64,000 nucleotides of DNA from Mucilaginibacter segetis (GTDB taxonomy: Bacteria > Bacteroidota > Bacteroidia > Sphingobacteriales > Sphingobacteriaceae), in contig NZ_JAEHFW010000004.1 of NCBI RefSeq assembly GCF_016522075.1, positions 62,001 through 126,000 of the forward strand, in the 5' to 3' direction. Of the stretch, positions 52,676 through 60,582 are shown piece by piece. Under the pieces are notes generated by a model, which saw only the letters and a program-made list of their open reading frames with translations, was not told the origin of the DNA and ran no database searches. Every line of letters begins with the position of its first letter. Within the stretch, counting starts at the first letter, position 1. Made by a program: the position numbers and the translations under genes.

Positions 52676-55156
52676 TTAACGGATACCGTAAAATATCCTT
52701 ATACCCTGAATGTATTTTTTATTGTCGGTATAAGATACACCGTAATCCACGCGGAATATAAGCCGCTGAATGCCCACATAAAACTCGCGGTAATTTCTGT
52801 TATCACGGGTGGTAAGATAATTAGCGCCTATAATTTCTTCGAGTTTCAGCTTACGCAGGAATGGGATTTTGTTGAAAATAGATCCTGAAAAATTATGCTG
52901 ATAATGTGCTTCTAAAAAGGCGCCGTTTGTACTGTAAGTGTAAAATGGTAAAAAATGAAAGCTGCCAATATAAGTAGGATCAAAGGTTGTTCCCTGATTT
53001 CCCAGGAAATGATTATAATCCATAAAATATAGTGTTTTACGATTTAGAAAATCGCCCCCTGTTAATTTGAACGAGGAATATCCTGATAAACCTATCCTGA
53101 TGTGATATTGGGAAATATCAGCAGACAGGAAATCGTAATTTACATCAGAGCCTAAAATGTTGTTTATACCCTTACGATAATTTAGCGTTAGCGTAGGATA
53201 TTTAGACGGCAGATTAGTTTTGCCTGTAGGGCGGGTAATGTATTTTTGATCGAAAGTAAAGGTTAAGGAAGTTTTAAAAGTTAATGCCTGGTTTTGCGGA
53301 AAAAGAGGGAATTTTTCGTCATAATGTGCTCCCGGCGGTGCAAGCGGATTGTTGGGTGTAAACTCTTTATCTTTTACATCGCGAAATAACCTGAAGGATG
53401 TATTATATAATTGTGTACGCGTTGCATATGATAGCTCCGCAGACCATAAAATACCATTTTTAATTTCGCGCTGATACCCAATATCCCCATATTGTGAGCG
53501 GTAATATTTAACATAATTGTTATTATAAAATAAGGTACTTAGCGTATTAAAGTATAATGACCGGGTGCCTACATTATTAAGATCAAGAATATCGCTTCCA
53601 AAATCCGTGTAAAACTTAACATGGTGAAAAGGATCGTTTTTGTATTCGGAATGAACGTTAGCGCTGAATAATTTATTGGAGAACCCATACCGTAAGGCCG
53701 GCGTTACGCTAAATGTTCTAAAGTCGTCAAGTACTTTAGTGTAGCGTACTTTTGCGTTAATACCAAAGCCTTCTACGGTATTATAATAAAAGGTTTGCAA
53801 AAATGGGTAAACATATAACGAATCCTTTTCGTTGCGGCTGCTTGCATTATACCCCCAAATCAGATAAGTAAAATAATTAATGTTGTTTTTGGTGTGCTGT
53901 AAGGCTTCAATATACTCAGGACTTTTTTTAACCGCGGCTATGCTGTCTTTCTTTTCGTAATACCGGGCCTCGAGTGGTGTTAATGGCACCGGCCTTGTAT
54001 TTGCCCAATAGGCCGCCGATTTTAGTTTGGCTGCGGTATCAATTCTTAATACCTCTCCATCAAAATAGTCATCCGGGAAGGTTTGGTTGATGCGGTAGTT
54101 GTTATAAATGCCCAGGTAATAGCCTTCAAATTTGAAACCAAGTACATCTCCCTTAAAATCAAACTGTACGGAAGTAGGCAGCCATACACTATCCAGTATC
54201 GGTACATATTGCTGGCTTATCCTGAGGGTATCTATCAGGTTAATGTTATTGTCTTTACTGTTTAATAAAAGATCGGCACTGTAAATTCGCCATTCTTTAT
54301 CCACTATGTACAAATACCCTTTAAAAGCCTGCTCATATTTATGACGTGGAATAACTTCAATTTTAAAAATCGTGCGTCCGTTTGAAACCGTGGTGCCCTC
54401 CAGGCGGTATCTGTAAAATGCAAACGCGTTTGACGCCACGGGCGAAATAAAGCCGCGACTGCTTAATCCGTTAATGTAAAAAATGTTGTCATATAAATTA
54501 ACTTGCAGATCCGATGCTTTATTATAGCTGAATGCCGTGTTTTCACCAGCCATTTTTGAGGCTATAAATATCTCTTTAAATTTATTAGGCCGTTGTAAAT
54601 TAAATTGTGATAACGATTCTGATTGGTAAAGAATGCCGCGTCCGTTAGAATCAAGATCGAGCTGTTTCATTACAGCCCCCCCTAATAATGATTTGGGGGC
54701 ACTTACCAATTTTTGCACCCCTTTAATATACACTGCACATTTGTAAGTTTTAAACTCATCCATGTGCATTTCCCGGTAGGCTAATACCTTGTGCATGATG
54801 TCCATTCCCCTGTCGGTCTTCCGGTTATATTCGGATGTGGTATTAGCAGGCTCAAATATTTCCGCTTCTAAATTTACATCAAGTTGTACATCGTGATCTG
54901 TAATAGTAACAACCTGTACCTGTTCGCGATAGCCAACAAAGCGGTAAACTATATGATAGGTACCCGCGGTTAACTTAAATTGATAAAGCCCGTCTTCGTT
55001 AGCAGTTGTGCTGTAAGTAGAGTTGCGTATATAAACAGATGTAAACCCTACAGGCTCATTTTGCTGACCTCTGATACGTCCGGATAAAACGTATTGCTGC
55101 GCTGAAGCGGCAGCGGTTGTAATTAACAAAATAAGCAGCGGTAGAATTTTTTTCAT
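52676..55156 (-). CDS. DUF5686 outer-membrane protein with carboxypeptidase-regulatory-like domain
   Basis: The 826-residue protein has a signal peptide (MKKILPLLILLITTAAASAQ), a carboxypeptidase-D regulatory-like beta-sandwich (about 22-105, YVLSGRIRGQQNEPVGFTSV), and a long DUF5686 region: ANTTSEYNRKTDRGMDIMHK, an extended middle and a C-terminal barrel of about 350 residues ending VSYTDNKKYIQGIRIFYGIR. Proteins of this layout are widespread in Bacteroidota outer membranes and are of unknown function; a surface-assembly or transport role is only suggested by the barrel. It is divergent from kbl across 128 bases. Confidence 0.85.
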   Translation of the reverse strand: MKKILPLLILLITTAAASAQQYVLSGRIRGQQNEPVGFTSVYIRNSTYSTTANEDGLYQFKLTAGTYHIVYRFVGYREQVQVVTITDHDVQLDVNLEAEIFEPANTTSEYNRKTDRGMDIMHKVLAYREMHMDEFKTYKCAVYIKGVQKLVSAPKSLLGGAVMKQLDLDSNGRGILYQSESLSQFNLQRPNKFKEIFIASKMAGENTAFSYNKASDLQVNLYDNIFYINGLSSRGFISPVASNAFAFYRYRLEGTTVSNGRTIFKIEVIPRHKYEQAFKGYLYIVDKEWRIYSADLLLNSKDNNINLIDTLRISQQYVPILDSVWLPTSVQFDFKGDVLGFKFEGYYLGIYNNYRINQTFPDDYFDGEVLRIDTAAKLKSAAYWANTRPVPLTPLEARYYEKKDSIAAVKKSPEYIEALQHTKNNINYFTYLIWGYNASSRNEKDSLYVYPFLQTFYYNTVEGFGINAKVRYTKVLDDFRTFSVTPALRYGFSNKLFSANVHSEYKNDPFHHVKFYTDFGSDILDLNNVGTRSLYFNTLSTLFYNNNYVKYYRSQYGDIGYQREIKNGILWSAELSYATRTQLYNTSFRLFRDVKDKEFTPNNPLAPPGAHYDEKFPLFPQNQALTFKTSLTFTFDQKYITRPTGKTNLPSKYPTLTLNYRKGINNILGSDVNYDFLSADISQYHIRIGLSGYSSFKLTGGDFLNRKTLYFMDYNHFLGNQGTTFDPTYIGSFHFLPFYTYSTNGAFLEAHYQHNFSGSIFNKIPFLRKLKLEEIIGANYLTTRDNRNYREFYVGIQRLIFRVDYGVSYTDNKKYIQGIRIFYGIR

Positions 55157-55284
55157 GGGGTCTTTACATGTAATACTTTTTCGTGCAGAATGTTTTTATG
55201 TTGGTGTAATATATTAAAATGTAACGGATAAACCGCCTAAGTGCGTGTTAATGCTTAATTTTACATTTTTAAAGCTATAATATT

Positions 55285-56475
55285 ATGTATAACACATTAC
55301 AACCTGTTTTAAAACAGGAACTTGCAGATATTGAAAACGCCGGATTATATAAAAAGGAACGTATTATTACTTCGCCGCAAGGAGCTGACATTACCGTACA
55401 GGGCGGGAAAGAGGTAATAAATTTTTGCGCGAATAACTATTTAGGGCTTTCGGCCCATCCAAAAGTAATTGAGGCTGCTAAGGCTACCATGGATACTCAT
55501 GGGTACGGTTTATCATCCGTGAGGTTTATTTGCGGAACGCAGGACATACATAAGCAGTTAGAACAAAAGATAGCTGAATTCTTAGGTACCGAAGACACCA
55601 TTTTGTACGCTGCCGCATTTGATGCGAACGGCGGTGTATTTGAGCCATTGTTTAACGATCAGGATGCTATTATATCAGATGAGCTTAACCACGCTTCTAT
55701 TATTGACGGCGTGCGCCTTTGTAAAGCGCAACGCCAGCGTTATAAGCATGATGATATGGCTGATCTGGAAGAGAAACTTAAACTAACACAAGATTGCCGT
55801 CATCGTATAGTGGTTACTGACGGTGCTTTTTCCATGGATGGTACCATTGCGCAGCTGGATAAGATTTGTGCTTTGGCCGAAAAGTATAATGCCCTTGTAA
55901 TGATAGACGAAAGCCATTGCAGCGGTTTTATGGGTAAAACCGGAAGAGGTACCCACGAATACCATAATGTAATGGGTAAAATTGATATTATTACAGGTAC
56001 CCTGGGTAAGGCATTAGGCGGTGCATCAGGTGGTTTTACTTCGGGCCGTAAAGAAATAATTGATATGCTTCGTCAGCGGTCAAGGCCATACCTGTTCAGT
56101 AATACATTGGCTCCGGCAATTACGGGCGCATCAATAGCCGTATTAGACATGCTGAGTGAAACCACCGATCTTCGTGATAAACTGGAAAATAATACGCAGT
56201 ATTTCCGAAAAAAAATGACAGAGGCCGGGTTCGATATTAAACCCGGTGTACACCCTATTGTGCCCGTAATGCTTTATGATGCTAAACTGGCGCAGGAATT
56301 TGCGGCTAAAATGCTGGATGAGGGTATCTATGTGATCGGCTTTTACTATCCGGTAGTGCCGCAGGGTAAGGCACGTATACGAGTGCAAATTTCTGCTGCG
56401 CATGATACCGAACATTTGGATAAGGCCATCAGTGCCTTTACCAAAGTGGGTAAGGAATTAGGGGTGATTAAATAA
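55285..56475 (+). CDS. kbl: Glycine C-acetyltransferase (2-amino-3-ketobutyrate CoA ligase)
   Basis: A 396-residue PLP enzyme of the alpha-oxoamine synthase family. The segments NFCANNYLGLSAHPKVIEAA, YGLSSVRFICGTQDIHKQLE and ILYAAAFDANGGVFEPLF are of the Kbl type; PLP-binding Lys242 is in TGTLGKALGGASGG. The enzyme cleaves 2-amino-3-ketobutyrate with CoA into glycine and acetyl-CoA in threonine breakdown. Serine palmitoyltransferase, used by Bacteroidota for sphingolipids, is in the same family, but the motifs fit Kbl better. No threonine dehydrogenase gene is adjacent. pheS starts 45 bases later with its own -7 box. Confidence 0.93.
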   Translation: MYNTLQPVLKQELADIENAGLYKKERIITSPQGADITVQGGKEVINFCANNYLGLSAHPKVIEAAKATMDTHGYGLSSVRFICGTQDIHKQLEQKIAEFLGTEDTILYAAAFDANGGVFEPLFNDQDAIISDELNHASIIDGVRLCKAQRQRYKHDDMADLEEKLKLTQDCRHRIVVTDGAFSMDGTIAQLDKICALAEKYNALVMIDESHCSGFMGKTGRGTHEYHNVMGKIDIITGTLGKALGGASGGFTSGRKEIIDMLRQRSRPYLFSNTLAPAITGASIAVLDMLSETTDLRDKLENNTQYFRKKMTEAGFDIKPGVHPIVPVMLYDAKLAQEFAAKMLDEGIYVIGFYYPVVPQGKARIRVQISAAHDTEHLDKAISAFTKVGKELGVIK

Positions 56476-56483
56476 TTACCCGT

Positions 56484-56491
56484 TATATTTG
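56484..56491 (+). promoter_or_regulatory. -7 box for the pheS operon
   Basis: TATATTTG matches TAnnTTTG and lies 29 bases ahead of the pheS ATG (56521), soon after the kbl stop. Confidence 0.45.
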
Positions 56492-56520
56492 TAAATAATT
56501 TTTTTTGAACAGCGAAGCAG

Positions 56521-57555
56521 ATGCAATCAAAGATAGATCAATATACAAGCGAAATACAGGCATTCACGGCTGCAAAAGCTGAGGAACTGGAAGCATTCCG
56601 AATTAAGTTTTTAGGTACAAAAGGTATTATAAAGGATCTTTTTGAACAGTTTAAAACGGTAAGTACTGAAGAGAAACGCTCTTTTGGTAAAGTACTTAAT
56701 CAATTTAAACAACTTGCGGAAACCCGGTATAACGAGCTGAAAGAAAATTTTGACGCTAAACCCGCCGCGCAACAAGCCGGGCAGGATCTTACCTTACCGG
56801 GTGATGGTTTTGAAGTAGGTTCCCGCCATCCGTTGTCTTTGGTGCGTAACGAGATCATTGACATTTTTAAACGTTTAGGCTTTGTTGTAGCCGAAGGACC
56901 GGAGATTGAGGACGACTGGCATAATTTCTCTGCGCTGAATTTTCCGGAAGAGCACCCCGCGCGTGATATGCAGGACACCTTCTTTATCCGTAAAGGCGAA
57001 GGTGGGGATGATATAGCCCTTCGTACGCATACCTCGTCAGTACAGGTGCGTATGATGGAAAATGGTAAACCACCGTTCCGGGCTATTATGCCCGGTCGTG
57101 TTTATCGGAATGAAGCCATCTCTGCACGTGCGCATTGCTTTTTTCACCAGATAGAAGGGCTGTATGTAGACGAAAATGTTTCTTTCTCCGATCTTAAACA
57201 AACCTTATATCATTTTGTACAGGAACTTTACGGCGAAGGTACTCAGGTACGTTTCCGTCCGTCATATTTTCCGTTTACCGAGCCATCCGCTGAAATGGAT
57301 ATCTCCTGCACCATTTGCAAAGGTGCGGGCTGCAATATGTGCAAATATAGTGGCTGGGTAGAGATATTGGGCTGCGGTATGGTAGACCCTAACGTATTGG
57401 AGAATTGCGGTATCGATAGTAAAAAATATACGGGCTTTGCATTTGGTATGGGTATGGAACGTATTGCCAACCTGAAATATGTGATTCGCGATCTGCGTCT
57501 GTTCTCCGAGAACGATGTTCGCTTTTTAAAGCAATTTCAATCAGAAATTATATGA
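56521..57555 (+). CDS. pheS: Phenylalanine-tRNA ligase alpha subunit
   Basis: The 344-residue protein has an N-terminal coiled coil (about 1-90) and a class II core: motif 1 HPLSLVRNEIIDIFKRLGFV, motif 2 FRAIMPGRVYRNEAISARAH, the phenylalanine pocket EDDWHNFSALNFPEEHPARD, and motif 3 GFAFGMGMERIANLKY. The C-rich stretch CTICKGAGCNMCKYSGW is a Bacteroidota-type insertion with potential zinc ligands. It charges tRNA-Phe with PheT, which is not in the window. Its stop overlaps the next gene's ATG by four bases. Confidence 0.97.
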   Translation: MQSKIDQYTSEIQAFTAAKAEELEAFRIKFLGTKGIIKDLFEQFKTVSTEEKRSFGKVLNQFKQLAETRYNELKENFDAKPAAQQAGQDLTLPGDGFEVGSRHPLSLVRNEIIDIFKRLGFVVAEGPEIEDDWHNFSALNFPEEHPARDMQDTFFIRKGEGGDDIALRTHTSSVQVRMMENGKPPFRAIMPGRVYRNEAISARAHCFFHQIEGLYVDENVSFSDLKQTLYHFVQELYGEGTQVRFRPSYFPFTEPSAEMDISCTICKGAGCNMCKYSGWVEILGCGMVDPNVLENCGIDSKKYTGFAFGMGMERIANLKYVIRDLRLFSENDVRFLKQFQSEII

Positions 57556-57965
57556 GGAAGGTACTTACACTGGTTATTATCAGCATAATTTTTTTTTCGT
57601 GCGGTAAAACAGAAGGTGTAGTGCCCAGTGTGCCGGTAAATTTCAGGGCTTCAAAAACCGACCCGAGGTTAGCTGCGCTTAACAGCGCAGGAGGAGCCGT
57701 TACCATATCGGGCTATGGAGTAGCCGGGTTAATTATTTACAGACAAGCAGATGGGTCTTATTCCGCTTACGATCGTTGCAGTAGTTATCAGCCCGAAAAA
57801 CTTTGTGCGGTTACCATTGATGATACAGGTTTTACGGTAACCGATCCGTGTAGCGGTTCCAAATTTTCCCTTGCTGATGGTAGCCCGGTTAAAGCTCCTG
57901 CCACCCGTTCATTACGGCCATATACCGTAAATGTGAGTAATTTTGAGATATTTGTATCAAACTGA
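57552..57965 (+). CDS. Rieske-like lipoprotein lacking cluster histidines
   Basis: The 137-residue protein begins MRKVLTLVIISIIFFSCGKT, a lipoprotein signal (Cys17). The rest follows the Rieske 2Fe-2S fold: YRQADGSYSAYDRCSSYQPE, then DPCSGSKFSLADGSPVKAPA and RPYTVNVSNFEIFVSN. In true Rieske proteins the first loop has Cys-x-His and the second has Cys-x2-His. Here those positions read CSS and CSG, so both histidines are gone while cysteines remain. It cannot bind a normal Rieske cluster. It overlaps pheS by four bases (ATGA) and precedes a TetR gene by three, so it is part of that operon. Function unknown. Confidence 0.75.
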   Translation: MRKVLTLVIISIIFFSCGKTEGVVPSVPVNFRASKTDPRLAALNSAGGAVTISGYGVAGLIIYRQADGSYSAYDRCSSYQPEKLCAVTIDDTGFTVTDPCSGSKFSLADGSPVKAPATRSLRPYTVNVSNFEIFVSN

Positions 57966-57968
57966 TCA

Positions 57969-58550
57969 ATGGAAGCCGATAAAATTAAAGATAGTATAAA
58001 GCGTGCAGCGAGGGATTTATTCCGAAAATTCGGATATCACAAAACCAGCGTTAACGAGATTGCGAAAAAGGCTAAAATTGCAAAGGCAACCATTTACAAA
58101 TATTTCGACAGCAAGGAGTCGGTATTGCATGTGCTGCTTATGGATTATATCAAAACCAGTGTTGATGATCTGATCCATACCAATACAGCGGAAGTAGATG
58201 AAGAAGAACATCTCAGTAATTTGATCATGAAAACCTGCCGCCTTTCCTACACGGTTTGCAATGAATTTATAGGTTGGGATTTTATTCGTGAAAGCACTAA
58301 CTCACAGGATTTTTTAAAAAATCTTTCTAACGAACTGGAAGAACTCTTAGTTCATTCCTTTACCCAATTAGAGGGCATACACCGGCACGAAACCTATCAG
58401 CAACGTATACGTTTCCTCATTAAATGCAGTAAAAGCATTGTATTTAGTTTTGCCTTTACATCCGTAAGCGATGCCGATGTGCGCAAAAACTTTGTTTCTT
58501 TTCAAAAGGAGATTCTTCCTTACCTGGTGAAAGCCGCAATCTTGGTTTAA
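57969..58550 (+). CDS. TetR/AcrR family transcriptional regulator
   Basis: A 193-residue protein. The N-terminal HTH (AARDLFRKFGYHKTSVNEIA and KKAKIAKATIYKYFDSKESV, about 12-60) is a textbook TetR DNA-binding domain. The C-terminal ligand domain (about 80-190) is helical and shows no recognised family. It starts three bases after the Rieske-like gene and ends 131 bases ahead of creD. The inverted repeats at 58591-58605 and 58649-58663 lie between the two and could be its operators, although CTTTG-N5-CAAAG is shorter than usual TetR sites. Confidence 0.9.
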   Translation: MEADKIKDSIKRAARDLFRKFGYHKTSVNEIAKKAKIAKATIYKYFDSKESVLHVLLMDYIKTSVDDLIHTNTAEVDEEEHLSNLIMKTCRLSYTVCNEFIGWDFIRESTNSQDFLKNLSNELEELLVHSFTQLEGIHRHETYQQRIRFLIKCSKSIVFSFAFTSVSDADVRKNFVSFQKEILPYLVKAAILV

Positions 58551-58590
58551 ATTTTCACAATCACTTGGAATATCAAATTAAATTTATCTA

Positions 58591-58605
58591 CTTTGTATTT
58601 CAAAG
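58591..58605. promoter_or_regulatory. Inverted repeat CTTTG-N5-CAAAG, copy 1 upstream of creD
   Basis: CTTTGTATTTCAAAG is a perfect 5-bp inverted repeat with a 5-base spacer. It is closely matched by a second copy 58 bases on. Both lie between the tetR stop and the creD start. Confidence 0.6.
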
Positions 58606-58648
58606 CGAATAGTAAATAGCCATAGAGGCTAAATTTTTTATTTTATCA

Positions 58649-58663
58649 CTTTGTATAGCAAAG
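58649..58663. promoter_or_regulatory. Inverted repeat CTTTG-N5-CAAAG, copy 2 upstream of creD
   Basis: CTTTGTATAGCAAAG repeats copy 1 with two spacer changes; it ends 18 bases before the creD ATG. The 58-base centre-to-centre distance is about five and a half helical turns. Because its left half contains ACTTTG, it may overlap the -7 region. Confidence 0.6.
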
Positions 58664-58681
58664 TACTTTTAGTAAATTAAA

Positions 58682-60028
58682 ATGATACAGCCGGAAAACA
58701 AACAAACAGTAATGGGATGGCTCAAGGAGTCTGTCACCGTTAAACTGATTTTTATAGGGATGTTAACCATTGTGTTACTTATCCCTTCGGTAATGATAGG
58801 CGATCTGATAAAGGAGCGGGCGGGACGACAGGCTGAAATGATAGCAAAAGTAACTGACCAATGGTCGGGCAGTCAAATGATAAAAGGCCCGGTATTGGTA
58901 ATTCCCTACAAAAGGATGCAGAACTTTTCTGCCGATTCAAAAGAAACCCCGAAAGAAATAATTGAAAATTTATACGTATTGCCGGATAACCTGAAAATCA
59001 GTGCATCCGTTAATTCTGATGTGTTACACCGGGGCATATTTGATGCCGTGGTGTACAATACAATCATTAAAGTATCCGGGAATTTTTCAAAGGCCAACCT
59101 GGCTGCGCTTGCTTTAAGCCCTGAGCAGTTGATGCCAGGTAAGGCAAAGCTGATTTTTGGCATATCCGATTTAAAAGGGTTGAAAAACAATCCGGTGATA
59201 AATGCAGGCGGACAATTATTATCAGTTGAACCCGCGTACGATGGTCATGCATTGTTCGATAATGGTTTGCAAACGGCTATTAACCTTACACCATTTAAGG
59301 ATGGTGCTTTTAAATTTAAGTACACATTAGATCTGAAGGGCAGCCAGGAGTTGCATTTTTTACACTTGGGTAAAACCACGGATGTACAGGTAAGCGGAAA
59401 CTGGCCCGGCCCAAGTTTCGACGGTCGATATTTACCGGATACCCGTAAGGTAGACAAGAACGGATTTTCGGCCAGATGGCATATGCTATATTATAATCGT
59501 CCGTATCCGCAGCAATGGGTTGCAGATGATACCCTTTTAAATAATAATAAAAAGGCGGAAGATGCATCTTTTGGTGTAAAACTGCTGCTCCCGGTAGATC
59601 AGTATCAAAAAATCACACGTACAAGTAAGTATGCTATCCTGATCATTCTGTTAACCTTTGTGTCACTTTTTCTTACGGAGGTAATACAAAAGAAAAGGAT
59701 ACACGTTTTTAACTATATATTGATAGGAGCAGCTATGATTATATATTATACGCTGTTGTTATCTTTTTCGGAGCAGGTTGGTTATAACTGGGCCTATGTT
59801 ATTGCATCAGTAGCAACAATTGGCCTGATAACTACATTCATTGCTTCATTATTAAAAAACACCAAAGCAGCTATGTTATTCGCCTTTATTTTATCGGTGT
59901 TTTACACCTTCATTTTTGTTATTATACAATTAGAGGATATGGCTTTACTCATAGGAAGCGTAGCATTATTTATTATCACAGGGGTATTAATGTACTTTTC
60001 ACGTAAAATAAACTGGGATAATCATTAG
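58682..60028 (+). CDS. creD: Cell-envelope integrity protein CreD-like inner-membrane protein
   Basis: The 448-residue protein has one membrane helix near the N-terminus (about 22-42, LIFIGMLTIVLLIPSVMIGD), a large periplasmic domain (about 45-305) containing RAGRQAEMIAKVTDQWSGSQ and LYVLPDNLKISASVNSDVLH, and five C-terminal helices (about 310-440). This is the CreD/PF06123 pattern. In gamma-proteobacteria CreD belongs to the CreBC regulon and affects envelope stability and beta-lactam response; no CreBC pair is nearby, so regulation differs. Two matching inverted repeats stand in front of it and a hairpin follows. Confidence 0.92.
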   Translation: MIQPENKQTVMGWLKESVTVKLIFIGMLTIVLLIPSVMIGDLIKERAGRQAEMIAKVTDQWSGSQMIKGPVLVIPYKRMQNFSADSKETPKEIIENLYVLPDNLKISASVNSDVLHRGIFDAVVYNTIIKVSGNFSKANLAALALSPEQLMPGKAKLIFGISDLKGLKNNPVINAGGQLLSVEPAYDGHALFDNGLQTAINLTPFKDGAFKFKYTLDLKGSQELHFLHLGKTTDVQVSGNWPGPSFDGRYLPDTRKVDKNGFSARWHMLYYNRPYPQQWVADDTLLNNNKKAEDASFGVKLLLPVDQYQKITRTSKYAILIILLTFVSLFLTEVIQKKRIHVFNYILIGAAMIIYYTLLLSFSEQVGYNWAYVIASVATIGLITTFIASLLKNTKAAMLFAFILSVFYTFIFVIIQLEDMALLIGSVALFIITGVLMYFSRKINWDNH

Positions 60029-60066
60029 AAGTATAGGGGGCAGTAATGTCATTTTGCCCCCTTACT
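60029..60066 (+). terminator. Hairpin after creD
   Basis: AGGGGGCA (60035-60042) pairs with TGCCCCCT (60055-60062), with outer AAGT/ACTT pairing. There is no clean T-run, so efficiency is uncertain. Confidence 0.55.
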
Positions 60067-60118
60067 TCTAAATTATTTTTCACTAACAATTTAAAGTCGA
60101 CTTTTTCCAAAATGACAG

Positions 60119-60526
60119 ATGAAACCATATTTTCGGCAAATATTTTTACTTGTTTTAGTAGTGTTCGTTTACCATTATTTTAGTCCAAAAAATAAAGCAC
60201 GTTACAAAATTACTGCTGTGGTGAATAAGTATAATAATGATAAGGCTTGTCCGATACGCCTTTACAGAGAATATTTTCTTGTTTATAGCAGCTATATGGC
60301 TACTGATGTAAATTCAGTTTACTTAACAGACTCTTTAAGTTTCAGGTTATACCTGGGTATTTATGATGTGGATGGCGAGCATATTGATACTAAATGTGAA
60401 GGAGATACACTGGTTGTTACAAAAAAGGAGCGCACTAGCGATAGATCGGAATGGAATTTTGAAAGAATTACAGAGCGTAAAACTTATAGCTTAAAGCAGT
60501 TAAGATGCAACGGATTGTTCGAATAA
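60119..60526 (+). CDS. Small membrane-anchored protein of unknown function
   Basis: The 135-residue protein has one N-terminal hydrophobic segment (MKPYFRQIFLLVLVVFVYHY) and a polar C-terminal domain with strand-like alternation: YKITAVVNKYNNDKACPIRL, YLTDSLSFRLYLGIYDVDGE, CEGDTLVVTKKERTSDRSEW. Three cysteines could pair outside the membrane. It sits alone between the creD hairpin and the rlmD promoter. I do not recognise the family; the coding frame and signal anchor make it likely a real gene. Confidence 0.65.
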   Translation: MKPYFRQIFLLVLVVFVYHYFSPKNKARYKITAVVNKYNNDKACPIRLYREYFLVYSSYMATDVNSVYLTDSLSFRLYLGIYDVDGEHIDTKCEGDTLVVTKKERTSDRSEWNFERITERKTYSLKQLRCNGLFE

Positions 60527-60567
60527 TCAATAAAGGTTTTAAAGATTTTACTTTTAATAAATACATT

Positions 60568-60575
60568 TAACTTTG
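60568..60575 (+). promoter_or_regulatory. -7 box for rlmD
   Basis: TAACTTTG matches the consensus exactly; the rlmD ATG starts only seven bases later (60583), so the predicted transcript is nearly leaderless. Confidence 0.5.
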
Positions 60576-60582
60576 CAGCCTC

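Noticed and set aside
55285..56475. Serine palmitoyltransferase (sphingolipid synthesis) as an alternative to Kbl
   Set aside because: Same enzyme family, but segments such as ILYAAAFDANGGVFEPLF and TGTLGKALGG fit glycine C-acetyltransferase better.
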